Below, one piece after another: positions 9,301 to 16,269 of a stretch of DNA of 20,746 bases. The translations under genes were made by a program, and so were the position numbers. Source of the DNA: a virus; the IMG/VR virus record IMGVR_UViG_3300025466_000213, positions 1-20,746 of that record, one strand, 5' to 3'. Within the stretch, counting starts at the first letter, position 1, and the number at the start of each line of letters is the position of its first letter. The notes under the pieces are model-generated. The model was not told the origin of the DNA, ran no database searches, and worked only from the letters and a program-made list of their open reading frames with translations.

Positions 9301-10397
9301 ACGTTGGCTCAGCAAGAATTACAAGTCTAGCAACTCCAACACAATCAACTGATGCGGCTACTAAAGGATATGTTGATGCGGCAGCTACTGGTATCAATGT
9401 ACACGACAGCGTAGAAGTATTAGCTGATAGCACAAATACAGCTATCACAGGTGCTACTTATGCTAATGGTACTGCTGATGCTGGTACTGGTACTGGTATA
9501 GGCGCAACACTTACTGACGCTACAACAGGTTCATTACTATCAATTGACGGCTACACACTAGTATTAAATGATCGCGTTTTAGTTAATGCTTTCACAAGTA
9601 CTAGCGCAAAATACAACGGTGTTTACTATCTAAGCACATTAGGTGTAAGTGGTACAACAAAATGGGTCTTGACTCGTGCTACAGATTATAACAATAGTGT
9701 TGCTGGACAAGTTATTCCTGGCGACTTTGCGTTTGTTACCAAAGGTACAACATACGGCAAAACCGGTTGGGTACAAACTAATATTGGTACAGGAGCAAGT
9801 CCAGCCAACGCTATTAAGATTGGTACAGATGCCATTGCTTATACACAGTTCAGCGGATCTGGAACTTATCTAGCTGGTAATGGTATTGCTTTATCTGGAA
9901 GCACATTCTCAATTGATACTACTGTAACAGTTGATAAGACAACAAGCCAAACACTAACTAACAAAACACTAAGCACAGGTACAGTTTATAACGGTGGTGT
10001 AATTGGTGCTACTTATGGTGGTACTGGAGTTAATAACGGTTCAAGCACGATTACTATCGGCGGAAACGTTACAATGTCTGGTGCGTTTACCTTTACTGGT
10101 ACAGTAACAGGTAACACCAGCGTAACATTCCCAACTAGTGGTACACTTGTTAATACAGCGGTTACAAGTTTAAGCAGCTTGTCAACAGTTGGTACGATTA
10201 CTAGTGGTACATGGAATGGTACAACTATTGCTAGCGGCTATGGCGGAACAGGATTCAGCACATACGCTGCTGGTGATTTAATCTACGCCAGTGCAACTAA
10301 TACCCTAAGCAAGTTATCAGCAGCTACTAACGGGCAAGTTCTACAGCTTGTAAGTGGTGTACCTGCGTGGGGCGACTTAGACGGCGGAACCTATTAA
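6315..10397 (+). CDS. Giant repetitive tail fibre-like protein (1360 residues)
   Basis: Extremely Thr/Gly/Ser-rich, almost no Cys. Residues about 1-60 (FRIKRSPTTGNPAVLAQGELAY...DTLYIGTG) form a conserved N-terminal block also seen in the 10469-14416 gene, probably the virion attachment end. Residues about 148-220 hold the GQQVTVTGVSPSGYNGTYTV module. A module starting GYTTTAT is present twice (about 294-405 and 557-668). Between them are four copies of a GHPTIEGVTSTGATGTG motif. Later come NFAGAATTVNVGASTGT repeats, SVGTITSGTWNGTTI..GYGGTG repeats, and a domain at about 1013-1185 (DAATKGYVDAAATGINVHDSVEVL...NGVYYLSTLG). No intramolecular chaperone (S74) domain is seen at the C-terminus. GGAG stands 7 bases before the ATG. 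Inferred role: host-recognition fibre, expressed with the preceding gene. Confidence 0.88.
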   Translation: MATTFRIKRSPTTGNPAVLAQGELAYSYLTNNGSNGGDTLYIGTGTETTGNAANHVKIGGLYYTTQIDNATNLNTASTIVKRDGSGNFVAGTITAALTGNASTATTWQTARNLSLTGDATATLSSVNGSVDVSAALTLANVNSNVNSLAITAASGNGTTVTLTYATQASNPYTIGQQVTVTGVSPSGYNGTYTVTGVSTTQVQYASSFTTSYVSGGTVIGLFGSATFIPVITVNAKGLITSISNTSISTTLNLAGSTGTGSVAGGGTLTVTGGAGISTTVSGSTITINSTGAGGYTTTATSGTTYTITSTSTPAQYFTGSTPQTVALPSTSGLTLGQEYILTNNSTANLSVQTSTAAAVLTQIPGTTVSYTIISTSGNTAAAWNYEYTGFAGITGTGNAVLANAPTLTGHPTIEGVTSTGATGTGNLVFSASPTFTGTLTAATASFSGHLTVEGVTSTGATGTGKFVFDNAPTISGHPTIEGVTSTGATGTGKFVFDTSPTISAPTISGHPTIEGVTSTGATGTGNLVFSASPTFTGTLTAATISATTLSVSNINDGYTTTATAAGTTTLTSSSNYQQYFTGSTTQTVVLPVVSTLVLGAQYQIVNTSTGNVTVQSSGANTILAVLPGTAAFFTVIAVTGTGASSWYAAYDAFATVTGTGANVLATAPTFTTSIDGSSGSFTAFATPTTLTVGGASTNTTIGATTGTTTLNSPTIVGQATTQNVFNTVATTVNAFGAATTIGIASGAASATTITLGANTNNNTLSIYGNGTGGTATLTSNVTTGTINVFTGGQLISIGASSGTTTVNNTLTTTSPNITTSITTPTTGTFSLVNTTATQVNFAGAATTVNVGASTGTLTLNNPTIATSVTSGTLALFNTGLTGTLNLAGAAGSINIGSSTSTTTFNGNANVATGKGYQINGTTVLSGTTLGSTITSSSLTSVGTITSGTWNGTTIGVGYGGTGTTTGSITGTGALTFTAGGSNTNVNLVPQGSGTVDVGSARITSLATPTQSTDAATKGYVDAAATGINVHDSVEVLADSTNTAITGATYANGTADAGTGTGIGATLTDATTGSLLSIDGYTLVLNDRVLVNAFTSTSAKYNGVYYLSTLGVSGTTKWVLTRATDYNNSVAGQVIPGDFAFVTKGTTYGKTGWVQTNIGTGASPANAIKIGTDAIAYTQFSGSGTYLAGNGIALSGSTFSIDTTVTVDKTTSQTLTNKTLSTGTVYNGGVIGATYGGTGVNNGSSTITIGGNVTMSGAFTFTGTVTGNTSVTFPTSGTLVNTAVTSLSSLSTVGTITSGTWNGTTIASGYGGTGFSTYAAGDLIYASATNTLSKLSAATNGQVLQLVSGVPAWGDLDGGTY
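7194..8320 (+). repeat. Duplicated ~112-residue fibre module (two copies, 789 bases apart)
   Basis: Copy 1 begins at 7194 and copy 2 at 7983. Both start GYTTTAT, share QYFTGST.QTV.LP, a LG.(E/Q)Y.I.N.ST.N..VQ(T/S)S core and a closing VTGTG/ITGTG plus (V/A)LA.APT. Divergence at protein level shows an old duplication. Confidence 0.75.
7539..7943 (+). repeat. Four-copy coding repeat GHPTIEGVTSTGATGTG
   Basis: Copies begin at 7539, 7656, 7740 and 7839, all in frame. The first and last are the most alike and extend for about 105 bases, through LVFSASPTFTGTLTAAT, exactly 300 bases apart. The middle two have KFVFD in place of NLVFS. This looks like in-frame expansion by unequal recombination inside the fibre gene. 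Confidence 0.85.
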
Positions 10398-10400
10398 AGA

Positions 10401-10407
10401 ATAAATA
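10401..10407 (+). promoter_or_regulatory. T4-type late promoter element ATAAATA
   Basis: It lies four bases after the stop of the 1360-residue fibre gene and 61 bases before the ATG of the next one. Its right end forms part of the left arm of an inverted repeat (10404-10434). Confidence 0.6.
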
Positions 10408-10434
10408 CAATATCAGTATATACTGGTATGTATT
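10404..10434. repeat. Long inverted repeat / hairpin in the gap between the two giant fibre genes
   Basis: The core CAGTATATACTG (10414-10425) is a perfect 12-base palindrome. Pairing continues outward with one G-U pair, one bulged A and a further six pairs to 10404 and 10434. It overlaps the late promoter. It could form a cruciform or hairpin or be a protein site; there is no T-run, so a terminator is less likely. Confidence 0.55.
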
Positions 10435-10468
10435 CCTCGCTTTATAGCGGATTTAACTAGGGCGCCAA

Positions 10469-13400
10469 ATGGCACAACAAACAGCGATTAAGATTCGACG
10501 TAGCTCGGTTGCGAGCAAAATTCCGCTAACAACGGACCTAGTACTAGGCGAGTTAGCTCTTAATACGTACGATGGTATACTGTATTTTAAGAAATCGCCC
10601 GGCGGTGTAGATTCAATTGTTACTAGTGTTACACTAGATGCTACACAAACCCTTACTAATAAAACCCTAACATCACCTACTATTAATAGTGGTGCCCTAT
10701 CAGGTACATTCTCAGGTAATACTACCCTATCTGGTGTTATTACTCTATCTAACACTACTGATGCAACTAATACTACAACTGCCGGCACTATAGTATCCGG
10801 CGGTCTTGCTGTTGCTAAGACCATTTACACTGATCAAATCCGTGTTATGAATAATGGCAACGGCACTAACATTTATGTTGGTGACGATGCAATAATTGGT
10901 GACGTCAACGCTGCTAATACTTTTAGTGTTAGAGGACAGGAAGATCCTACCCAAGGTTATATTATCTTTGGTAATGCTAATAATAGTGCGTACATTGGAC
11001 GTAGCGGATCAAACCCAATTACTGTATCTGGCGGTCAATTAACTGTCACAGGAACTGCTACTGGTAGCAGTGCCGTAGCTCTACAACTTAATGGCTATAC
11101 TAACAAAGGTGGAACAGGCTATCACGATTTCCTAAGCGTTACAAACGCATATGGATCTGCTACTAATCCAAATAAGTTTTTCCGTTTAAACAGTAGCGGT
11201 AACTTAGAGATTATTAATAGTGCATATAGTTCTAATATTTTCTCCCTTACTGATGCTGGAGAATTAAGTGTTCCAGCGTTTAGTCTAGCAGGCACATTTA
11301 AAGATAGCACAGGCAGTGTAGGTACTAATAATCAGATATTATCTAGTACCGGTACTGGTGTTAAATGGGTTACTAGTAGTGCCGGATCATCTGGCACAGT
11401 TACTAGCGTAAGTGTTGTAAGTGCCAACGGCTTTGCAGGTACTGTAGCAAACAGCACAACTACTCCTGCTATTACCCTTACTACTAGTATCACTGGCCTA
11501 CTCAAAGGCAATGGCACTAGTATATCGGCAGCTACAGCAGGTACAGATTATCTAACACCAACAGGTTCTGGATCAGGGCTAACCTTTGCATCAGGACTTA
11601 GTGTATCTAGTGGTACAATTAATTTAACCAATACTACTACTAGCAATCAAATTAACTTTGGCTCTGCTGGTGTAGCTACACCAACTACTACTAGTTATAG
11701 TGTTGGTACTAAACTTGTTCTATACGATAATATTAGTTCTACCAATACTGGTATGGGCTTTGGTATTGAAACTGGCTATTTATGGAGTGTTGTTAACCCT
11801 GCAAATGGTTTCAAATGGTATTCTGGTACAACTAACATATTAAAATTAGACAGTAACGGAGCAGTAACGCTTACTGGCGCAATTAATAAAGTCACAATTA
11901 CAGCACCAGCAACTGGGTCAACATTAACCATCGCTGATGGTAAGACTCTAACTGCAAGTAATACTCTAACATTTACTGGTACTGACGGGTCGAGTGTAGC
12001 ATTTGGCACTGGTGGCACTGTTCTGTATTCTAGTGGAGCATTAGGTACACCTAGTAGTGCTACATTAACTAATGCTACTGGATTACCGTTAACTACTGGT
12101 GTTACAGGAGTTCTTTCTCCTGCCAATGGCGGTACTGGTATTGCAAATAACGCAGCAAGTACATTAACTATTAGTGGTAATTTTGGTACAACACTCACTG
12201 TATCAGGTACTACAAGTTTAACACTACCTACAAGCGGTACAGTCACAGCGTTAGGTAACACTGTAACTGGTAGTGGTAGTATTGTATTAGCAACTAGCCC
12301 GACCCTAGTAACACCAACGCTGGGTGTTGCTTCTGCTACTTCAATTAATAAAGTCACAATTACAGCACCAACAACTGGTTCAACATTAACCATTGCCGAT
12401 GGTAAGACCCTAACTGTAGGTAACACTCTAACATTTACTGGTACTGATACATCAAGCGTAGCATTTGGCGCTGGCGGTACAGTATTATACACAACCAGTA
12501 CACTCACTGCTGGCAACTTATCTGGTACAATACCCAGCTCGGTATTAGGCAATTCAACAGTCTATATTGGAACTACGGCCGTAGCCCTGAACAGATCTAG
12601 TGCTAATCTAGCCCTAACTGGTATAAGTTCAGTAGCACTTGCTGGAAGTACTAGCGGAACGTCAACTCTACAGGCACAGGCCACTGCTGGTACAACTACA
12701 TTTACACTGCCGACTACAACAGGCACACTAATTGGTACAGGCGATAGCGCAACAGTTACTAATACAATGTTGGTTAATCCTAGTTTCTACATTGGAACAA
12801 CTAGTGTATCATTAGGAGCAACTAGCGGTAGTATTACAAGCCTAGCTGTAAACATTTCAGGTACTGCTGCCAACTTATCAGGTACACAAACTGCAAATTA
12901 TGTATATGCAGCGCCAAATGGTTCTAATGGTGCTGCTAGTTTCCGTGCTCTAGTAGCCAGTGATATACCTCCAATATCAAACGTTGCTGGTGGCACTACC
13001 GGTGCAATACACTATCAAAGCGGTGCTAATGTTACTGCGTTCTTATCAGGTAACACAACAACTACTCCGCAGTTTGTAACATCAACAGGTACTGGCTCAG
13101 CCGCACAAGCACCTACACTAACTGGTTCAACAGGTAGTGGTAGTGTAGTATTAGCAACTAGCCCGACCCTAGTTACCCCTGCATTGGGTGTAGCCAATGC
13201 AACTAGTGTAACTACTAGTGCTGGTCTAGTTTCAACTGGATTATTTACTGGCACATATACTGATGGTATTATCCTAGACTATGATTCAGCTAATAGTAAT
13301 GCTCGTATTAGTGCAGGCGCCGGAGATGGATTTACATTCTATAATAGTGCGAATACTACACGAGTATCGTTGTTAACAGTAAGTAGTGCAGGTGCTGTGA

Positions 13401-14416
13401 CACTGACTAGTGATCTATTTGGTCAAGCAACACAAAATGTATTTAATACTGTAAGTACAACAGTAAACTTTGCCGGAGCTGCAACCACTGTTAGCATAGG
13501 TGCAAGTACTGGTACAACCACTGTTAATAATAATTTAACGGCAACTGGTACAGTTGCTGCCAATGGTGCAAGTGGTATTACTACTACACAGACTACATTT
13601 CCATTAGTTAACACTACAGCAACAACTGTTAACTTTGCCGGGGCAGCTACCGCAGTTAATATTGGCGCAAGTACTGGTACAACTACTGTTAATAATAATT
13701 TAACAGTAACGGGTAATCTTGATGTTAAAGGCACTACTACATTTGTTGAATCAACTACTGTACAGGTCTCTGATAAAAATATTGAAATAGGTAAAGTAGC
13801 AACACCTACAGACACAACCGCTGATGGCGGTGGTATTACACTGCTTGGATCAACTAATAAAACTATTACTTGGGACAGTGCTAACAATAATTGGACGTCA
13901 AGTGAAAACTGGAATATTGCTTCAGGTAAGACATTCAAAATTAACAACGTATCGGTTCTTAGTTCAACAACATTAGGATCCGGAGTTACTGGATCAAGTT
14001 TAACCAGTGTTGGAACTATCACTAGCGGTACTTGGAACGGCACTGTTGTTAGTCCAACTTATGGCGGTACTGGAGTCAACAACGGTTCTAGCACTATTAC
14101 CGTTGGCGGTAATGTAACCTACTCAGGTGCATATACACAGACATTTACCGCTACTGGAAATACTAGTGTAACGTTACCAACGAGTGGTACATTGTCTACA
14201 CTTGCGGGCGCAGAAACCTTAAGCAACAAAACACTGTCATCTGTAGTGCTTACAGGCACTGTTACTGCAAATGGTTCTACAGGTACTGCCGGCTATGTGC
14301 TATCATCTACAGGTACTGGTGTACAATGGGTAGCTCAAAGTAGTGGTGGCTCAGCTAGTTTTAGCCCAACTGCTGGCAGTTTTGATTATTGGGTAGCGTC
14401 CCTAATCATGGGATAA
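10469..14416 (+). CDS. Giant repetitive tail fibre-like protein (1315 residues), partial paralogue of the preceding one
   Basis: The N-terminus (AIKIRRSSVASKIPLTTDLVLGELALNTYDGILYFK) is the same block as in the 6315-10397 gene and is a common start of phage fibre proteins. The body is Thr/Gly/Ser-rich with internal repeats: INKVTITAP.TGSTLTIADG (from 11881 and again from 12343), GSGS(I/V)VLATSPTLVTP.LGVA (12271 and 13137), and NFAGAAT.V.IGASTGTTTVNNNL (twice, about 13460-13700). The C-terminal part shares SSLTSVGTITSGTWNGT and YGGTGVNNGSSTIT.GGNVT with the other fibre. The last residues (DYWVASLIMG) are distinct. No recognisable ribosome-binding consensus precedes the ATG beyond GGGCG. Inferred role: second large fibre or fibre segment. 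It ends 7 bases before the metallopeptidase-like gene. Confidence 0.88.
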   Translation: MAQQTAIKIRRSSVASKIPLTTDLVLGELALNTYDGILYFKKSPGGVDSIVTSVTLDATQTLTNKTLTSPTINSGALSGTFSGNTTLSGVITLSNTTDATNTTTAGTIVSGGLAVAKTIYTDQIRVMNNGNGTNIYVGDDAIIGDVNAANTFSVRGQEDPTQGYIIFGNANNSAYIGRSGSNPITVSGGQLTVTGTATGSSAVALQLNGYTNKGGTGYHDFLSVTNAYGSATNPNKFFRLNSSGNLEIINSAYSSNIFSLTDAGELSVPAFSLAGTFKDSTGSVGTNNQILSSTGTGVKWVTSSAGSSGTVTSVSVVSANGFAGTVANSTTTPAITLTTSITGLLKGNGTSISAATAGTDYLTPTGSGSGLTFASGLSVSSGTINLTNTTTSNQINFGSAGVATPTTTSYSVGTKLVLYDNISSTNTGMGFGIETGYLWSVVNPANGFKWYSGTTNILKLDSNGAVTLTGAINKVTITAPATGSTLTIADGKTLTASNTLTFTGTDGSSVAFGTGGTVLYSSGALGTPSSATLTNATGLPLTTGVTGVLSPANGGTGIANNAASTLTISGNFGTTLTVSGTTSLTLPTSGTVTALGNTVTGSGSIVLATSPTLVTPTLGVASATSINKVTITAPTTGSTLTIADGKTLTVGNTLTFTGTDTSSVAFGAGGTVLYTTSTLTAGNLSGTIPSSVLGNSTVYIGTTAVALNRSSANLALTGISSVALAGSTSGTSTLQAQATAGTTTFTLPTTTGTLIGTGDSATVTNTMLVNPSFYIGTTSVSLGATSGSITSLAVNISGTAANLSGTQTANYVYAAPNGSNGAASFRALVASDIPPISNVAGGTTGAIHYQSGANVTAFLSGNTTTTPQFVTSTGTGSAAQAPTLTGSTGSGSVVLATSPTLVTPALGVANATSVTTSAGLVSTGLFTGTYTDGIILDYDSANSNARISAGAGDGFTFYNSANTTRVSLLTVSSAGAVTLTSDLFGQATQNVFNTVSTTVNFAGAATTVSIGASTGTTTVNNNLTATGTVAANGASGITTTQTTFPLVNTTATTVNFAGAATAVNIGASTGTTTVNNNLTVTGNLDVKGTTTFVESTTVQVSDKNIEIGKVATPTDTTADGGGITLLGSTNKTITWDSANNNWTSSENWNIASGKTFKINNVSVLSSTTLGSGVTGSSLTSVGTITSGTWNGTVVSPTYGGTGVNNGSSTITVGGNVTYSGAYTQTFTATGNTSVTLPTSGTLSTLAGAETLSNKTLSSVVLTGTVTANGSTGTAGYVLSSTGTGVQWVAQSSGGSASFSPTAGSFDYWVASLIMG
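11881..12490 (+). repeat. Pair of 148-base coding repeats, 462 bases apart
   Basis: Copies at 11881-12028 and 12343-12490 align without gaps and with few differences, mostly at third codon positions. They encode INKVTITAP(A/T)TGSTLTIADG and the following LTFTGTD.SSVAFG.GGTVLY segment of the 1315-residue fibre. Confidence 0.85.
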
Positions 14417-14423
14417 GTACTGT

Positions 14424-14834
14424 ATGAAGATTAGAGAAATACTCACAGAAGGTTTGGACAAAAAGGATACGTTTGCTATCCTACACGACTTTATAAAATT
14501 CGCTGCCGAAGATCTACAGTTAAAAGATCTGCCAAAATTTGAATTTGATTTCGACTCTAAGAAAAGTGTAGAGCATAGAAGTTTTGGAGGTTATTCACCT
14601 GGTGCGCAACATATCCGCATTACTGTCAAAAATAGGCACATCAATGATGTGTGCCGTACACTAGCCCATGAGTTGGTACACTACAGTCAAGATCTAAAGA
14701 AAGAGCTAGAAGATGATAATGCAGGAGCAACGGGCAGTCCACAAGAAAATGAAGCCAATGCCCGTGCCGCAGTTATCATGCGCAACTGGGGCAAACAACA
14801 TCCGGAATTTTTTGAAAAAGAAAGTATAGCCTAA
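14424..14834 (+). CDS. Small HExxH metallopeptidase-like protein
   Basis: 136 residues. Residues 79-89 (TLAHELVHYSQ) carry the zincin motif H82-E83-x-x-H86, and a later QENEANARA stretch (107-115, E108 or E110) could supply the third zinc ligand, as in gluzincin-type peptidases. SPQENEANARAAVIMR matches the consensus of small metallopeptidase-like proteins known from T4-like aquatic phages. The protein begins MKIREILTEG, a type of N-terminus shared with several other genes here, including an L-x-E site at residues 7-9. It lacks a signal peptide. It follows the last fibre gene by 7 bases and probably reads through from its late promoter, ending at a strong terminator. Substrate unknown; roles in virion maturation or after entry are both possible. 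Peptidase activity is inferred from the motif. Confidence 0.85.
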   Translation: MKIREILTEGLDKKDTFAILHDFIKFAAEDLQLKDLPKFEFDFDSKKSVEHRSFGGYSPGAQHIRITVKNRHINDVCRTLAHELVHYSQDLKKELEDDNAGATGSPQENEANARAAVIMRNWGKQHPEFFEKESIA

Positions 14835-14838
14835 TAAA

Positions 14839-14866
14839 AAAGCCCACTGTTACGTGGGCTTTGTTG
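14839..14866. terminator. Bidirectional intrinsic terminator
   Basis: A 9-base perfect stem, AAAGCCCAC / GTGGGCTTT, with a 6-base loop (TGTTAC). A T-rich run follows on the plus strand and an A-run precedes it, giving a T-run on the minus strand. It sits between convergent genes ending at 14834 and 14899, where it can stop both. Confidence 0.85.
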
Positions 14867-14898
14867 CTTTTATAGTATCAGCCTACTAAAAGCTATGC

Positions 14899-15165
14899 TT
14901 ACTTCTTTGCACCCGTATTAACGAATCCATAGAACTTTTCAGCGGCTTCCATGATCTTTTCCATTCCTGGAAACTCTGGCATTGCTACTGTACTAACAAC
15001 TTGGCCAGTCTTCTCATCACGAGCAACTGACATTTCCCAGCCCTTAAACTTCATATGGTATTCTTCCATAACAGCATCTTTGGCCATGGCCAACACATCG
15101 CTACGGATTTCATAGCCGTTCTTGCTGAACTTGACTTCTGGTAGTTTTGGAGTTTCGTAAGTCAT
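14899..15165 (-). CDS. Conserved hypothetical small protein (88 residues)
   Basis: Charged, mixed helix/strand protein with no membrane segment. Residues about 11-45 (VKFSKNGYEIRSDVLAMAK..., then KFKGWEMSV) read like a small protein of unknown function found in T4-like aquatic phages. Its ATG overlaps the TAA of the phasin-like gene by one base (TAATG), with AAGGAG inside the end of that gene as ribosome site. The two are thus translationally coupled and probably act together. The C-terminal FPGMEKIMEAAEKFYGFV is predicted helical. Function unknown. Confidence 0.82.
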   Translation of the reverse strand: MTYETPKLPEVKFSKNGYEIRSDVLAMAKDAVMEEYHMKFKGWEMSVARDEKTGQVVSTVAMPEFPGMEKIMEAAEKFYGFVNTGAKK

Positions 15166-15371
15166 TACTTTGCTCCTTTTGCCAATGGGTTTTTGTAGCT
15201 GGAAACCAATGTTTCGGCAAGTGTAAGAGTTGTATCAACCCAACCTTGGTAAAATTTAGTTTGTGCTTCAATCAATGTTACTAGTTTTGATTGGATTTCT
15301 TTGTCGGTAACGAATGTGTTAACGATTGTCTTTTTGCCAGATTGAATGGCATCGATTGCTTGATTAAACAT
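15165..15371 (-). CDS. Phasin-like small helical protein (68 residues)
   Basis: The N-terminus (MFNQAIDAIQSGKKTIVNTF) and the amphipathic helical run through SKLVTLIEAQTKFYQGWVDTTLTLAETL resemble the short helical core of phasins, which coat polyhydroxyalkanoate granules in bacteria. It is far shorter than typical phasins (usually over 110 residues), so it may instead be a generic amphipathic helical phage protein. AGGAGA precedes the ATG, and a TAAATAC box lies 45 bases upstream on the same strand. Coupled one-base overlap with the next gene. Coding call is strong; the phasin label is tentative. Confidence 0.8.
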   Translation of the reverse strand: MFNQAIDAIQSGKKTIVNTFVTDKEIQSKLVTLIEAQTKFYQGWVDTTLTLAETLVSSYKNPLAKGAK

Positions 15372-15415
15372 ATTTTTCTCCTGTGTGTGTTTATGTTTTT
15401 ACTTCTACTACCTAA

Positions 15416-15422
15416 GTATTTA
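15416..15422 (-). promoter_or_regulatory. Late promoter element (C)TAAATAC, minus strand
   Basis: Reads CTAAATAC on the minus strand, preceded by GTATA. It lies between the GNAT stop and the phasin-like start, giving the last two genes of the cassette their own start site. Confidence 0.55.
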
Positions 15423-15433
15423 GTATACAGACT

Positions 15434-15985
15434 TTAATTCAGTAGTGCAAGTGGTCTGGCGAAACATTTTTTCAAGTACTCCCATGCTCCTAGATTTGTA
15501 TCAACGCTTTCGTTAATATAAGTGGACAAATCTGGATGATCTAGTTCAATATCTGCTAGTGTTTCACCCATCTCTGTGGTCAGCTTAATGCCATTCTTAC
15601 GACACAAGTGGCGTATGGCAGCATTTGAATTCAAACAAACCATACAGCCTTTGAGTTTGCCGATCACTCGACAATACTGTATACAACGTTTCATTAAGGT
15701 ATCGCCCATGCCCTGTCCTTGATGATCTTTTAGTACTGAAAATGCCAATTCCATGTCATACTCAGTGGACACATGTCCCACTGCTACAAACTCAAGATTG
15801 GCATTTTCGATAATGAAAAATGTATGCTGATGTTGTTTCTTTTTGAAACCATCGCATAGAGCATCTATAACTTCGTCAGAAACATGATAACCAAAGCGCA
15901 GTGATTTACTGACTGCATCAAGTGCCTTGAGATGAGCTCGTAATTTGGGTAACTCAATAGGCATCATGCGACGAACTTGGTACAT
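15434..15985 (-). CDS. GNAT-family N-acetyltransferase
   Basis: 183 residues from ATG at 15985. A TTG four codons earlier (15997) is possible, but the ATG sits two bases after the stop of the 30-residue gene, which favours coupled initiation there. Motif A, the acetyl-CoA pyrophosphate loop, is clear: MELAFSVLKDHQGQGMGDTLM, with Q89-G-Q-G-M-G94, followed by the alpha helix. Motif B-like NSNAAIRHLCRKNGI (119-133) is where GNATs carry N-x-x-A...(Y/C)-x-K-x-G. The N-terminal half (FGYHVSDEVIDALCDGF) and C-terminal ~40 residues do not identify a substrate. In a phage it may modify host proteins, small molecules or virion parts. Family assignment is firm; substrate unknown. Confidence 0.9.
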   Translation of the reverse strand: MYQVRRMMPIELPKLRAHLKALDAVSKSLRFGYHVSDEVIDALCDGFKKKQHQHTFFIIENANLEFVAVGHVSTEYDMELAFSVLKDHQGQGMGDTLMKRCIQYCRVIGKLKGCMVCLNSNAAIRHLCRKNGIKLTTEMGETLADIELDHPDLSTYINESVDTNLGAWEYLKKCFARPLALLN

Positions 15986-15987
15986 AA

Positions 15988-16080
15988 TTAGAGCCAATGT
16001 CCGTCAATCATGCGAGCTTTGATGTAGGCTTTGCGAGCTTCTAACCAAGCTGCCAATAGTTCTTTAAAAAATTTACGCAT
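15988..16080 (-). CDS. Short basic/helical protein (30 residues), translationally coupled
   Basis: Begins MRKFFKELLAAWLEARKAY and ends MIDGHWL. It is a basic amphipathic helix with aromatic residues and no known family. Its ATG overlaps the preceding TAA by one base (TAATG), and its own TAA is two bases before the GNAT ATG. This tight fit, on the same strand as its neighbours, is the main evidence that it is translated. Possible membrane-surface binding peptide; function unknown. Confidence 0.6.
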   Translation of the reverse strand: MRKFFKELLAAWLEARKAYIKARMIDGHWL

Positions 16081-16247
16081 TACAGACCACGACCCCAGTA
16101 CATACCTTCATCTGTTAATTCGTATTCTCTAGTCCAATATTCAACTTCAGCTGCTGATGTTGGCTGTTTGCTGTTGATAAACATTTCTAGTGCAGATTCT
16201 TGTTTTAATGCAAAGAACTGGATAAGTTCTTGGATAATTTTCGACAT
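16080..16247 (-). CDS. Conserved small hypothetical protein (55 residues)
   Basis: The ATG at 16247 has a strong AAGGAGA ribosome site 8 bases upstream. The sequence runs MSKIIQELIQFFALKQESAL, then EMFINSKQPTSAAEVEYWTR, ending MYWGRGL. The N-terminal half is helical; the SKQPTSAAEVEYW part and the Gly/Trp-rich end recall small proteins of T4-like aquatic phages. First gene of the minus-strand cassette, about 50 bases from a late promoter, and overlapping the next gene by one base. Function unknown. Confidence 0.78.
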   Translation of the reverse strand: MSKIIQELIQFFALKQESALEMFINSKQPTSAAEVEYWTREYELTDEGMYWGRGL

Positions 16248-16269
16248 TTTGTGTCTCCTTTTAAGTGTG

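Noticed and set aside
11776-12552. Long minus-strand open frame (258 codons), and similar ones at 8612-9016 and 13423-14043
   Set aside because: Antisense shadows of Thr/Val/Gly-rich repetitive fibre genes, where biased codons leave few stops on the other strand. Products are Val/Leu/Pro low-complexity with no ribosome sites or promoters.
6315-14416. Diversity-generating retroelement variable region in the fibres
   Set aside because: No reverse transcriptase, no template/variable repeat pair with adenine-specific differences, and no C-type lectin end seen in the window; repeats look like ordinary duplications.
14150-14416. Intramolecular chaperone (peptidase S74) at the fibre C-terminus
   Set aside because: The last ~80 residues are Thr/Gly/Ser-rich and end in DYWVASLIMG; the helical S74 domain with its Ser-Asp-x-x-x-K-type sequence is not there.
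15986-15997. TTG start giving a four-residue longer GNAT protein
   Set aside because: It would overlap the 30-residue gene, while ATG at 15985 sits two bases after that gene's stop; no ribosome site favours the TTG.
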